A stretch of DNA of 64,000 nt from Turritopsis dohrnii (Eukaryota > Cnidaria > Hydrozoa > Anthoathecata > Oceaniidae): positions 186,001 through 250,000 of the forward strand of contig BQMF02000275.1 of NCBI GenBank assembly GCA_027922465.2. The letters run 5' to 3'. Both the position numbers and the translations under genes were made by a program. Below the pieces are notes generated by a model, which saw nothing but the letters and a program-made list of their open reading frames with translations, was not told the DNA's origin and did no database searches. Positions 23,799 through 34,355 of the stretch are shown one piece after another. Position 1 is the stretch's first letter. Each line of letters begins with the position of its first letter.

Positions 23799-26700
23799 TG
23801 TGACCGCTTATGGGAAAAGGATAACAAGCTAAAAATCAATTCTTTAAAATCGATTTTTAGCTGCAAATCCATTCAAAAGAATTGGAAAAGCGATTTATTA
23901 GAATCGAAAAAGTGATTCATTAGAATCGGAAAAGCCATTTTGTTTTAAATTGATTTTTAGCTTCAAATAATCAGACGAATACTAGAGAAAGAACGTGATT
24001 CCATGTTTCATAGACCGTCCAAGGGATTTTGATAACAACAGATTATAAATAAAATGTGATGGTTTATGGGAAAAGGATAACAAGCGAAAAAGCGATTCTT
24101 TAAAATCGATTTTTAGCTTCAAAAAAGTGATTCATTAGAAGCGAAAAAGTGATTCAAGTGAAGCAGAAAAGTGATTCATGTGAAGCGGAAAAGCGATCAA
24201 TGTGAAGTGGGAAAGCAATTCATGTGAAGCTGAAAAGCGATTTTGAAAATCGATTTGTAAGTCCGAAGTGATGATAATTATAAGAATGGAAATGATTCGT
24301 AAACAAGAACCAAATGGTGAAAAATGATATTATAAACTGGTGCAATAATATGAATAGATACAAAAACACCATCCTTCTGGAAATAGATTTTTATTTTTAG
24401 ACTAAACGCGGAAAGAAATGGACAAATACTAGAGAAAGGACGTGATTGCGTCTTTCGCTAATGTAAACGTAGCTTAATTAATAACCAGAATTTATAACAA
24501 AAGAAATATACTTGCATGAGCCAACGACGTATCCAGGCCGTTTGGCAGCCCGGTATACCGGTTTGGGCGCCCAAACTCTAGCGCCCAAAAGTTTTCATTC
24601 GTAAAGTGAGTATTCGTTGCTTATCTTTTACTTGATTTTTGTAAACTATCTGAGAAGAATCTTCTCATTTCCGTCAATGCCAATTGAATCTGGAAACACA
24701 GCACTCTTCTACAATGTTTGATAAAGAAATCTAACAACAGGCACAGGCAATGAATGCATTTTTAGAGCATCTGGAGGCTCAAGTTTTAAAAATTTCCGCC
24801 AACCATGGTGGCCGAAAAGGGAGAGAGAGAACTCCAAGATTTAACCGGTCTGCCCAAAAAAACGCTGGATACGTCACTGTGAGCTGCAAAATATATTTTA
24901 AAGACAAATGCACGCCAAGAGAGAAAAAAAATCTTTTTCGAAAAGAAAAATGTAAATAAAAACTAAAAATCGTTGCTATCCCCGTAATAAGATTATTTGT
25001 TTACATCGTAGATTCCATGTTTCATATATGTGACGGTTTATGGGAAAAGGATAACAAGCGAAAAAGCGATTTGAAGCACTTAATCGCTTTTCCACTTCAC
25101 AGAATCGCTTTTCTGCTTCACATGAATCGCTTTTTCGCTTCACATGAATCGCTTTTTCGCTTCACATGAATCACTTTTCCGCTTCACATGAATCGCTTTT
25201 CCGCTTCACATGAATCGCTTTTCCGATTCTAATGAATCGCTTTTTTGATTCTATATCACTCACTCAAGTGTTGATTAAAGTTCTGATAAACATTCCCCCC
25301 AAGGAATATACCAAAATAACGATCGAACAACTCAAAAAAGAATCATAAGGGACGGTTCCTATTGGCAATAGCTTTAAAACAAACATTTTTTGTCTTTTTT
25401 CTTAAAGTGAATGTGAACCACGTTCATTTCACATAAAAGCGGTAGAACAACTTAAACACAAAAGAATTATAGCAGACGGTTTCTATCTCTTGGTTATGTT
25501 CCAACTTCGAAAACTGGCGCATGGGAATATGAAAAATATAAAAATACATAGACATTGAATGAAACGAAACGTAGTAAGTAGGTGAACTTTTCATATTCTA
25601 ACAAAATATTGTTACTTTATTTTATTTATATCGTTTGTCATCAAAATCCCTTGGATGGTCACATATGTGACGGTTTATGGGAAAAGGATAACAAGTGAAA
25701 AAGCGATTCTTTAAAAGCGATTTATCGCTGCAAAAAAGCGATTCATTAGAAGCGAAAAAGTGATTCTATTGAAGCGAAAAAGTGATTCAAGTGAAGTGAA
25801 AAAGTGATTCACGTGAAGCGAAAAAGTGATTCACGTGAAGCGAAAAAGCGATTCATGTGAAGCGGAAAAGTGATTTCGAAATCGATTTGGAAGATATATA
25901 ATAATAAGAATAAAAAATGATTCGTAAACAAGAACCAAATGGTGAAAAACGGTATTATAAACTGGCGCAATAATATGAATAGATACAAAAACTAAAAAAA
26001 GATTTTATTTTTAGACTAAAGGCTGTTTTCCACTTTTGGAAAATTTAATGCGGAAAGAAACGGACGAATACTAGAGAAAGGACGTGATTGGGTCTTTCGC
26101 TAATGTAAACGTAGCTTAATTAATAACCAGAATTTATAACAAAAGAAATATACTTGCATGAGCTGCAAAATATAATTTTAAAGACAAATGTGCGCCAAGA
26201 GAAAAAAAAAATATTTTTCGAAAAGAAAATTAATGTAAACAAAAACTTAAAATCGTTGCTATCGCCGTAATAAGATTGTTTACATCGTAGATTCCATGTT
26301 TCATGTATGTGACCATCCAAGGGATTTTGATGTCAAACGATATAAATAAAAAAAGTAATGGTATTTTCTTAGAATATGAAAAGTAGGATTCACCTACTCA
26401 CTACGTTTCGTTCATTCAACGTCTGTGTATGTTTATATTTTTCATATTCCCATGCGCCAGTTTTCGAAGTGGAAAGATAACCGGGACTTGACAATGTAAC
26501 TCAGTTACGAAAAGCTTCGTGCTAGATTTTATGAAATATATCTGTGTTTTTAAATTTATTTAAATATAACCGGGAGTATTATATCTAATTGCTATTTTGC
26601 CAAATAAAAATAAAAAGTTCATGAAAAACATTTTTTTCATTGATAAAGATGTCTACACTCTCAAAAGATGTTGTTGTTATCGCGACTTCAGCATTATTTT

Positions 26701-27092
26701 TAAAACTCAATGTGACGGATGTATAATTACAGGTAGCACGCGTTAGTGTTTAATACTGAACTGATTACCTGGTTCTTATTCAGTTAGAGATAAAAGAAGC
26801 AACAGTTTGTTCTCAGGTTGTTACAAATTTTGGTATATTCCTTGGGGGCAATGTTTATCAGAATTTTAATCAACACTTGAGTGATTGATATAGAATCAAA
26901 AAAGCGATTCATTAGAATCGGGAAAGTGATTCATGTGAAGCAGAAAAGTGATTCATGTGAAGTAGAAAAGCGATTCATGTGAAGCGGAAAAGCGATTCAT
27001 GTGAAGTGGAAAGCGATTCATGTAAAGCGGAAAAGCGATTAAGTGCTTCAAATCGCTTTTTCGCTTGTTATCCTTTTCCCATAAACCATCAA
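23799..27092. repeat. Nested or tandem partial copies of the E1 hairpin element
   Basis: Further left termini of the same family (TGTGAYSG...TATGGGAAAAGGATAACAAG) start at 23799, 24055, 25029 and 25666, and one right terminus ends near 27092. Each is followed by hairpin units of a diverged type (GTGAAGCGGAAAAGCGATTC). Pieces of the E1 core recur both direct (about 25255-25660) and inverted (about 26110-26890), so 22081-27092 reads as one large, imperfect inverted structure made by repeated self-insertion or rearrangement. No gene is present; the frame at 24750-24959 has no family features. Confidence 0.65.
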
Positions 27093-28012
27093 ATATATAT
27101 ATAAATTACCGTAATGCAGGGTGACTTGAAACAGCGTCGAAAAATCGTTATTTCTCATGCAATAATGTATGAAACTCCGAATTTTTTTCAGATTCCGTTC
27201 AGAGACTATCTAGCGCAACATTCAATGGAAAACGTTTTTCAATCAAGGAAGTTTTTCGGAAGCTGAAGATGAAAAAAGCGCCGAAAATCAGTACTGCTGT
27301 AAAATAGCACATCACAGCGATATAGCATATCGCCAAATTGGTTAAGTTGGTAGATTGGCTGAATGCAAACAAAATTGCATTGAATGTAGCAAATACTAAA
27401 GTCCTTCCCTTTAAGAATCCTAGAAAAACAGTCAATCATGACATTAGATTGATCCTCAATGACACTGAACTTAAATTTAAATCACATGCTAGATATCTTG
27501 GAGTGATTGTTGATGACTCGCTTTCTTTTTCTTTTCATTTAACCAATGTTAGTGCTAAACTTGGTCAAGCTAATGGAATCATCAGCCTTCTCAGACATTA
27601 TCTTCCTCCTAGTATTCTTACTTCAATCTACTATGCTCTTTTTAATTCACACCTCATTTTCTTGTTAAACACTAAACCTCTGTTTAAAGCTTCTAAAATT
27701 CTTAAGTTTAAAGATAATTGTCTTTTCTCAGACTCTAAATCTCGTACATCAAAGTCTTAACAAAACTTCTCCCTCAAGTATATATTTAAGAAACTCTCGG
27801 TCTTAGTTTCTTTAGTGAGTCTCAGCGAACCAGGGGTCGTTCAATATGAATTCTAGTAAGACATTTAGTCAGAACTACTTTGTATGGTTTACAGTCAATT
27901 AGTTATTGTTCAATTCTCAATTGGAATGGTCTTCAAATGTAGCATCGTGACACAAACCTTTCCATGCTTGGTTATGGTAAATTTAAATCACTTGTTAAAT
28001 CATCACTATTAA

Positions 28013-29915
28013 AGGGATTCTGTGATGAAAAATTATTTTTTGGGACATGATAGAGCTCAAAAAGTTGATTAACAAGTCTTTTTACAATTTTTTGAAAATT
28101 TTTTTCTCCTTCGCTGATATTTCAATTTAAATATATTAAATTATGCATAATTGTGACGATTCGAAGGAAAATCACTACAAGCGATAATAGCGCATCGAGA
28201 AGTAGCGCTAAATTTATTGCTAACATTGACGAACTTAGCGATAAATATAAGCAGCACAAAAAGCGATTTCTTGTTTAATTATTCAAGAATAATTAATTTG
28301 TTGCTAATATATTCATCATAAATATTATTCATCTTTCCGTGTTTTTTATACATTTTTCAATTATGGTTTTGAAGTTCACTTGTGTGTGTCAACACAACTT
28401 TCAAACAAACTTTCACATAAACTTCACGGGAAGCCGGAGGAAACAGGTGTTATTTTATTTAAACGAAGGTGAGTATTTCAAAAGAGAACTCGTCAAGCTG
28501 AAGTTAAAATGTTTTTATTTTTCCCTTCCTACATTCATACTTCATCCTAATATTGAACCTAAAGACATTATCGATGCAGTGACAGAAGTCAATAATGATC
28601 ACTAAAAACGTTGTGATCAATTTAATTAAGGGTACATCTCCACCCAGTGCAAGTGAAATGTCTTTCGAAAGAATAATAATAAAAGTTTTGCTATCGAAAA
28701 AACTTTTAATGTAATATGTCTTTAATATTGTAAAAGTTTCCTCCCAAGAGCTTATAGAATGGCAATCAAACAATCTAGAAAAAAGAATTATCGCAGATGG
28801 TTTCTACTTGTGGTTGCTTTCGAACTAACTTCTGTATCTTTAATCTCCAACTGAATATAGGAACCAGTCAATTAAGTTCAATTTAATACACAAGCAGGTG
28901 CTACCTGTAAATGTTTCAAAATAATACATTACCAAATCGAATAACACAGTACTTTAAATTGGCTTTCAGATTTGTGCTGAAGGTGCCGGAATAACAAATA
29001 AAATAAAAAGCGTTTCGGAAACTTTTTATTTCTCGAGAAATATGTCCGCTCGTCTGTTCAGTCATAACACAATGAATCAGAGTTTATCATGTCAAAACAA
29101 GCGAGTTTGTTTTGTATTTATTGCTATTTGGCGAAACAATAATTAAATCACTGTTATTTGAGAACTTCATAAAACAACACATGGTATGTGAAATTGTATA
29201 AACAAAAGACTTGAACAAAACTTTTTGACGATAATAACGGTAATCTGTGCCCTTAGAGGATATTAATGATATTAACGATTTCACTTTCATCTCATTCGAT
29301 ATTCTGTCCGTTTCACATAATTAATTGAACCCACATTATTATACGAATAATTTAGTGATAAATCAAAAATACTTATCGCTAAAATTTAGCGCTTTTTCGT
29401 AAAGAGCGATATTTATAAGCGATAATAGTGATAATGATAAAACTACCAGCGCTAAATTTATCACTAATATTGTTACTACATTTGTAAATAAGAACAAATT
29501 AGCGCTAAAACCCATTGTTCTTTTAGCGCTATTAGCACTTTGTATAAAGCGCTATTATCGCTTGTAGTGATTTTCCCTAGAATCGTCACAATTATGATAT
29601 AATAGGAGAGTGTACTGTTGATGTGTGTAACTTTGAACTACTAAATATTCTTAGTTCATACTTCATCATATCATTCCACTTGGAATTCTTGATCCATTTA
29701 CTTAAGTACAAAGATGTAATATTCATAAAAAGCAGTGAAAAATTTTAACTACTCACTTATTACATCATAATTATGCATTGCATAAATCAAACTAAGATCT
29801 TAAAATTGAGATATCTCGAAAACAACAAAGAATTATAAAAAACTGTAAAAAGACTTGTTTATCAACTTTTAGAGCTCTATCATGTCCCAAAATAATTTTT
29901 CATCATAGGATCCCT
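28013..29915. mobile_element. TTAA-flanked TIR element inside the LINE
   Basis: TTAA at 28009-28012 and 29916-29919 bracket inverted ends AGGGATTCTGTGATGAAAAA and its near-complement; the inverted match continues for about 80-100 bases through GGGACATGATAGAGCTC and AACAAGTCTTTTTACA. A TTAA duplication is typical of piggyBac and Kolobok groups. No transposase frame is seen; the small frames at 28339-28605 and 28504-28773 lie inside without recognisable motifs. Confidence 0.7.
28146..29595. mobile_element. Inner TIR element nested in the TTAA element
   Basis: CATAATTGTGACGATTC faces its exact complement ending at 29595, followed on both sides by AATCACTACAAGCGATAATA-type sequence and multiple TAGCGCTA and GCGATAA motifs. 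The terminus TGTGACGATT...GGAAAA...ACAAGCGA is clearly related to the E1 terminus TGTGACGGTT...GGGAAAA...ACAAGCGA, so these are two families of one lineage. No coding capacity recognised. Confidence 0.65.
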
Positions 29916-30124
29916 TTAAGCCATTACTAAGATTTTTCTTACCTGATCACATACACATTACTGGCATTATTTTAATTTATTTTATAAAACTACTTAAATT
30001 TTTTATTGTATTCTGCATAAATACTCAGGTGGCTACCTCCTTAGATTAGTCTCGACTATATGGGGTAGTCTCTTGCCCTTTTATTCTATTTAAGTTTTGT
30101 AAGTCGTCAATCATATAATCTTTG

Positions 30125-31109
30125 GGCGCTATTACACTTTCGTACCCCCCTAATTTTATTGATGTTTCTTATGCAGAATTTCACGCTGATTAATATTCAC
30201 ATAAGAACTTGGGTCTGAAAATCAACAGAAAGGAAGTTATTCGCCATCAAAAATTTGGAAATATCTTCGGTCCATACCATAACTGTCGTCCGCCATTTTT
30301 AAAGTTTCTCGCAATATGATGAAACCTGGTTTTCACTCAACTTTGATCCCCAGTTCGTGATTCTTTACTTTCCTATTTCGTGCGATTTAATTTAATTTGT
30401 CCTCTCTTGTACGCATTATGTGTATAAAAATTTGCTTTCAAAAAAACTTCAGAGGGGGAGTTTCTTGATTAATGGAGTGGATCTTCCAAAAATATGTTTT
30501 TCAAATATATGTGGCTTTAAAAAAAGCCGTTTTATTGCGAAGTCGTCTCATACTGGGTACATAAACAAATATCTTAACCCAGGTGGCAAAATCTGTGTCA
30601 AAACTTAATACATTGATTTATTAGATTTATTAGAATATATAACCTGTTACAGGATTTCTATTGCATAATTAATCACCAATAATACAGAAAGATGCACTCA
30701 TCTAAACATCTTCCTAATGGCCAATTCACTTAAGGTAAAATAATTTTCGCTCCAAAATAAGTCAATCACTAGCGTCTATAAACTTACGTAAAGTGACAGG
30801 GACTTTATATAAGTGAGGGAAGCACCGCGAAGAAGAGAACAGACTGTATTGAAGAAAGTGAGAAAGAAGAGAAACCAGGTCTTCAGGATCAGCGAGACAC
30901 GAGATGCGAAGCGATGGATTATGATTATGAAGTAAAAATGGCGGACGACAGTTATGGTATGGACCGAAGATATTTCCAAATTTTTGATGGCGAATAACTT
31001 CCTTTCTGTTGATTTTCAGACCCAAGTTCTTATGTGAATATTAATCAGCGTGAAATTCTGCATAAGAAACATCAATAAAATTAGGGGGGTACGAAAGTGT
31101 AATAGCGCC
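30125..31109. mobile_element. MITE with 177-bp TIRs and exact 8-bp TSD (AATCTTTG)
   Basis: GGCGCTATTACACTTTCGTA starts at 30125 and its complement ends at 31109; the arms 30125-30301 and 30933-31109 are 177 bp each and nearly identical. AATCTTTG is duplicated at 30117-30124 and 31110-31117, and removing the element rejoins the LINE tail. Long TIRs and an 8-bp duplication fit Mutator-like, Merlin-like or hAT-like groups. The centre (about 630 bp) has no transposase, so it is non-autonomous. The frames at 30762-31025 are arm shadows. Confidence 0.85.
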
Positions 31110-31314
31110 AATCTTTGTTGGCAAAAACTGAATTGAATTGAATTGACATGAATCAATTAGTTTGAACACTTCCTTATCTGAAAGACAAAAGATGAATGGA
31201 CCTTTTCTCAAAATTTCACAGTAATTACTTTCTTAGGTTAAAAGTTTTGAGCAAATCTTTTCAAAAACGGCAAATTTTGTTTCAAGTCACCCCGTTATAG
31301 TGTTACGTACGGTA

Positions 31315-31757
31315 TATATACACAGTGATATATATCACTATAACTGATAGGCCTACAACTTGTTTGTTTGAGACCAGAAGTCTTTTGTTTACTTTCATCT
31401 TAGGAGGTATATATTCAGTTTTGAAAGCATTGCTAATAAGAAGTATACTACAACATTTTTAAAAATTAATCAATGATTTTTAATGTTATTTTGAAATCAA
31501 ATTCTTTAATCCATTTCTGTCTTATTATAAACCAGAATACTTAGCTAGAGGAATTTTAAAATGAAATAAACTTTCGTGTCTTGGAAAATGAGAATTTTAA
31601 TCGATTTAATATAAAAAGCAATTACCTTAACTTAACACTTCTTCATAAAATAGAATGTCTCCGGAAGTAAGTCCACCATCTTAGGTCAACGATTTCATGT
31701 AGCATAATCTCAAAGATGATAAGACGGGTGCATGTTCATGTGTCGTGTGTCATATAA
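31315..31757. other. No gene seen
   Basis: AT-rich spacer between transposon-derived segments; no frame or RNA gene supported. Confidence 0.4.
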
Positions 31758-32159
31758 TACACCAATTCGACACGATTTTTCCGCGTTTATTTTTAGAGGT
31801 CTGGATCTAATTAGCTTGGCTAGAAAATAGCGGATTAAAAATAAGCCATTATAACTTGAGAAGACGAAGTAAAATCATCTCTCTCTTACTTGACATTCCT
31901 TTCTAGTTTTCCCTCCATTAATGGGAAAAGATTCAGCTCTCCATTTTAAATCCTTGATGTGTCGTCACAACAACTGTTTTCTGCACAATTTCATCCTTCC
32001 CATAATACTGTATTGATAGTAATTAATACCGACTTAGGCATAATATTTCTACTTAAAGCGTCTTTACAGCAACTGAAGTTTTCTAGCCAAAACTCTTAGT
32101 TCCCAGATCTTGACCGCGCAGAAATTAAAAATGGTAGAATGCCGTGTCGAATTGGTGTA
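31758..32159. mobile_element. Small TIR element, TACACCAATTCGACACG ends
   Basis: A 17-base terminus TACACCAATTCGACACG at 31758 is matched exactly in reverse ending at 32159, and weaker pairing (CCGCG, AGATCTGG-like) continues inward. About 400 bp, no coding capacity. Confidence 0.6.
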
Positions 32160-32170
32160 TACACAAGGCT

Positions 32171-32188
32171 ATGGAGCGCCATCACGAA

Positions 32189-32222
<34 letters not shown>

Positions 32223-32889
32223 TGTCAAAACTTCGTGTTGCTGTTGGGGTAACACACACTTTTGATGATGGGGCAACAAACACTTTCGATGGGATAGTAC
32301 GATAATGTACATAATTATAGTGGGGTTACACTCATGTTATGAAAGTGGGGGAATGTCAAAACATATCGATGACATCGAAGATATGATTTGGAGAAGCTCA
32401 AACAATAGCTCTTTATATTGAGACTGACGTCACGTCATCATTCCGACATCTTCCGTGTGTTACTTACTCGACTCGCTTATGACTAAACCTAACCCTAACC
32501 CTAACCCTGACCCTAACCCTAACAATAACAAAGAAAACCTAACAAGTCATAAGCGTAAACCACGGGGTCTGTGTGTGTGTGTGTGAAAATATTCTAAGGG
32601 GTCAATATTTTCTACCACAGGCCACACTAACATGACGACGGGACTTGATCAATCTGACAGCGTTTTTATGTACCTCAGTCGATCTATTATCGAAATTTTT
32701 AATCTAATGATTGCCTGCGTTTTCGACTTCGTGTAACAGGAGCATGGATTTTCATTTGACATTCCCCGATTTCATAGTTGAGTGTAACCCCACTTTACTT
32801 TTCAAGGCCAACACAATTATTGTGTTACCCCATCGAAAGTGTGTGTAACCGACCAACAAGAAATTATTTTTTCCTCAATGGCGCTCCAT
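32171..32889. mobile_element. TIR element carrying poly-G and telomere-like repeats
   Basis: ATGGAGCGCCAT at 32171 faces its complement at 32878-32889. Inner blocks also pair: GTAACACACACTTT with AAAGTGTGTGTAAC, and AGTGGGGTTACACTC with GAGTGTAACCCCACT plus GGGGAATGTCAAA with its complement, giving arms of roughly 150-200 bp. The left arm holds a run of 33 G residues (32189-32221) absent from the right arm. The centre holds CCTAACCCTAACCCTAACCC-type telomeric hexamers (about 32486-32524) and a GT microsatellite (about 32571-32585). Confidence 0.7.
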
Positions 32890-33434
32890 ACAGGGCAATC
32901 TTTCCCAAAAAGTGCGGCCTGCATATAATGAATAGTACTGTTCTCAATTTCCTGAAATGTTCCATGTTATTTTTTATGTTATTTCCTTATTTGTATATTG
33001 TAATATCGTGACAACAACAACAGCAAATCCTACAACTAGAGAAATTACAACCTCTGAAATTAGTATGTTTCGTTTCATTAAAACTTCATCTGAACTTCAG
33101 CCTAGCAAATGTATTTCCTGGAACGAATTTTACTAAAAACTTAAAGAAAAGTTTTTCAAAATCTCCTTCAACTTAACCCCTTCACCTTCAATATGAAAGG
33201 AATTTACTCTCAATAAATATATTTCTTTAAATTAAAAACATACACTACACACAGTGTTTCACGCGTGACACTATAGCGATCATCAGATGTAAACATCTGA
33301 AGGAATTTACTCTAAACGATCGCTTGAAAGTGGCTTTCAAATAATTTTTTCTAGCAGCATATTTTATTCAGATGCCATACTACACAAGAAGAACATAAAT
33401 ATTAGTTTATACGGTCGAACTTTTGCCTTATATA
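32890..33434. other. No gene seen
   Basis: AT-rich spacer with a small inverted motif around GATCATCAGATGTAAACATC (about 33275-33300). No gene supported. Confidence 0.35.
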
Positions 33435-33515
33435 CAACCTCGTCCCCAGGGCTTCTTGCCTTTTTGATATACGGTCCGTATATCAAAAAGGCAAGAAGCC
33501 CTGGGGACGAGGTTG
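33435..33515. mobile_element. Foldback MITE, CAACCTCGTCCCCAGGGC family, copy 2, exact 9-bp TSD
   Basis: An essentially perfect palindrome of 81 bp, CAACCTCGTCCCCAGGGC to GCCCTGGGGACGAGGTTG, with the dyad at about ACGGTCCGT. CCTTATATA is duplicated exactly at 33426-33434 and 33516-33524. A 9-bp duplication is the usual Mutator-like signature. Confidence 0.85.
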
Positions 33516-33785
33516 CCTTATATAAGCTTCCTCCTCTAAGAAGACGTAAGAAGATTTTGGAGATAAAATCTTTTCTTTTTAATTGTGTTATCGTGGCTGG
33601 TTTCGTGGATATTGCATATAGAAGCCACATGTTACACAAAATTGCTGTTGATGTAGAAACACACTGAGAAGTAGTAATGTGACGGAATATCACCTCCAAA
33701 TTCACCACACAAAATAATAAACATAATAAACAATTCCTAGTTTCAGTTTAAGCATAATATTGTAATAAATATCACTTTCTCCCAT

Positions 33786-34352
33786 AAGCAGGATTTCCAC
33801 TAACGTATTATGATACTCGTATCAGCACCTATCACTTTGAATTCATTGATTGGTTCTCGAGGTAATTATTTATAATTATTCGTTTGTTTAAAAAAGTTTG
33901 ATTCGCGTATTGATTGGTTAAAAAAGTTTGATACGCGTATTGAATTGAAAAAGTTGAATTCAATTTAAGTAAGTAAGTAACGGGAGTTTTTAGTCCTTGG
34001 GGCTTCCATCCGTAATGGTTGGTTCTTCCGCCCGCCGACTTGCAACTATTAGTTGACTTACCACCAGACATACGTATGACATTGCTCTAACTTGCCCAAA
34101 GGCCAGTGTGCAGTCAGTCTATGGCCCCTAATGGGCTGATACGCTGATTTTAAAGTGCATCGGAGTGGTGTATTGAGATACGACATGACTGGACTCGAAC
34201 ACGGGTCGCAGCGGTCGCACTCAAAGGTATTAACCACTACACCATCGCTGCACAAATTTAACCTTTCACGTATCAAGATCAAGCAATCTGGCCAATCAGA
34301 TGTTAAATACGATACACGTATCAAAATGTATAAGTGGAAATCCCGCTTTAAG
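33786..34352. mobile_element. TIR element with GGATTTCCACT ends enclosing a SINE-like element
   Basis: AGCAGGATTTCCACTAACG...TGATACTCGTATC at 33786 pairs with GATACACGTATCAAAA...AGTGGAAATCCCGCTT ending at 34352, about 40 bp of imperfect terminal repeat. The inside is largely a tRNA-derived SINE-like sequence, read on the minus strand. Confidence 0.55.
33966..34255 (-). repeat. tRNA-derived SINE-like element
   Basis: On the minus strand GCAGCGATGGTGTAGTGG holds a good Pol III A box (34234-34244) and GTTCGAGTCC a good B box (34191-34200) about 33 bases further on. A body of unrelated sequence follows and it ends in a TTACTTACTTACTT tail at about 33966-33980. The head-body-simple-tail order is the SINE layout. 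The head does not fold as a complete tRNA by eye, so this is not called a tRNA gene. Confidence 0.65.
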
Positions 34353-34355
34353 TTG

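Larger units (their letters stand above)
27330..31144 (+). pseudogene. LINE (CR1/Jockey-type) reverse transcriptase 3' remnant, split by insertions
   Basis: The frame from about 27332 gives KLVDWLNANKIALNVANTKV, then RYLGVIVDDSLSF and KLGQANGIISLLRHYLPPSIL, the thumb and post-catalytic part of a non-LTR reverse transcriptase. The catalytic FADD region is missing, so the copy is 5'-truncated. After 27760 similarity continues with stops and frame changes (LLGYGKFKSLVKSSL-like, about 27970-28008). The LINE is cut at TTAA by the element 28013-29915, resumes to 30116, is cut again by 30125-31109, and ends in a GAATT-repeat tail at about 31128-31144. It is inactive. Confidence 0.75.
27107..31314. 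mobile_element. Possible outer DNA element: TACCGTA...GGGTGACTTGAAAC inverted ends
   Basis: TACCGTAATGCAGGGTGACT followed by TGAAAC at 27107-27132 is matched in reverse at 31279-31314, with a small insertion in the right arm. The interval encloses the LINE remnant and its two DNA-element insertions. The repeat is short and imperfect, so this may be an old element that received the LINE, or chance pairing of related flanks. Confidence 0.35.

Noticed and set aside
30762..31025. 87-codon minus-strand frame
   Set aside because: Runs through the right terminal repeat of the 30125-31109 MITE; part of it reappears in the left arm, so it is repeat-derived.
34231..34260. Possible tRNA gene on the minus strand
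   Set aside because: A and B boxes are present but the stems do not pair as a tRNA and a SINE body and simple tail follow.
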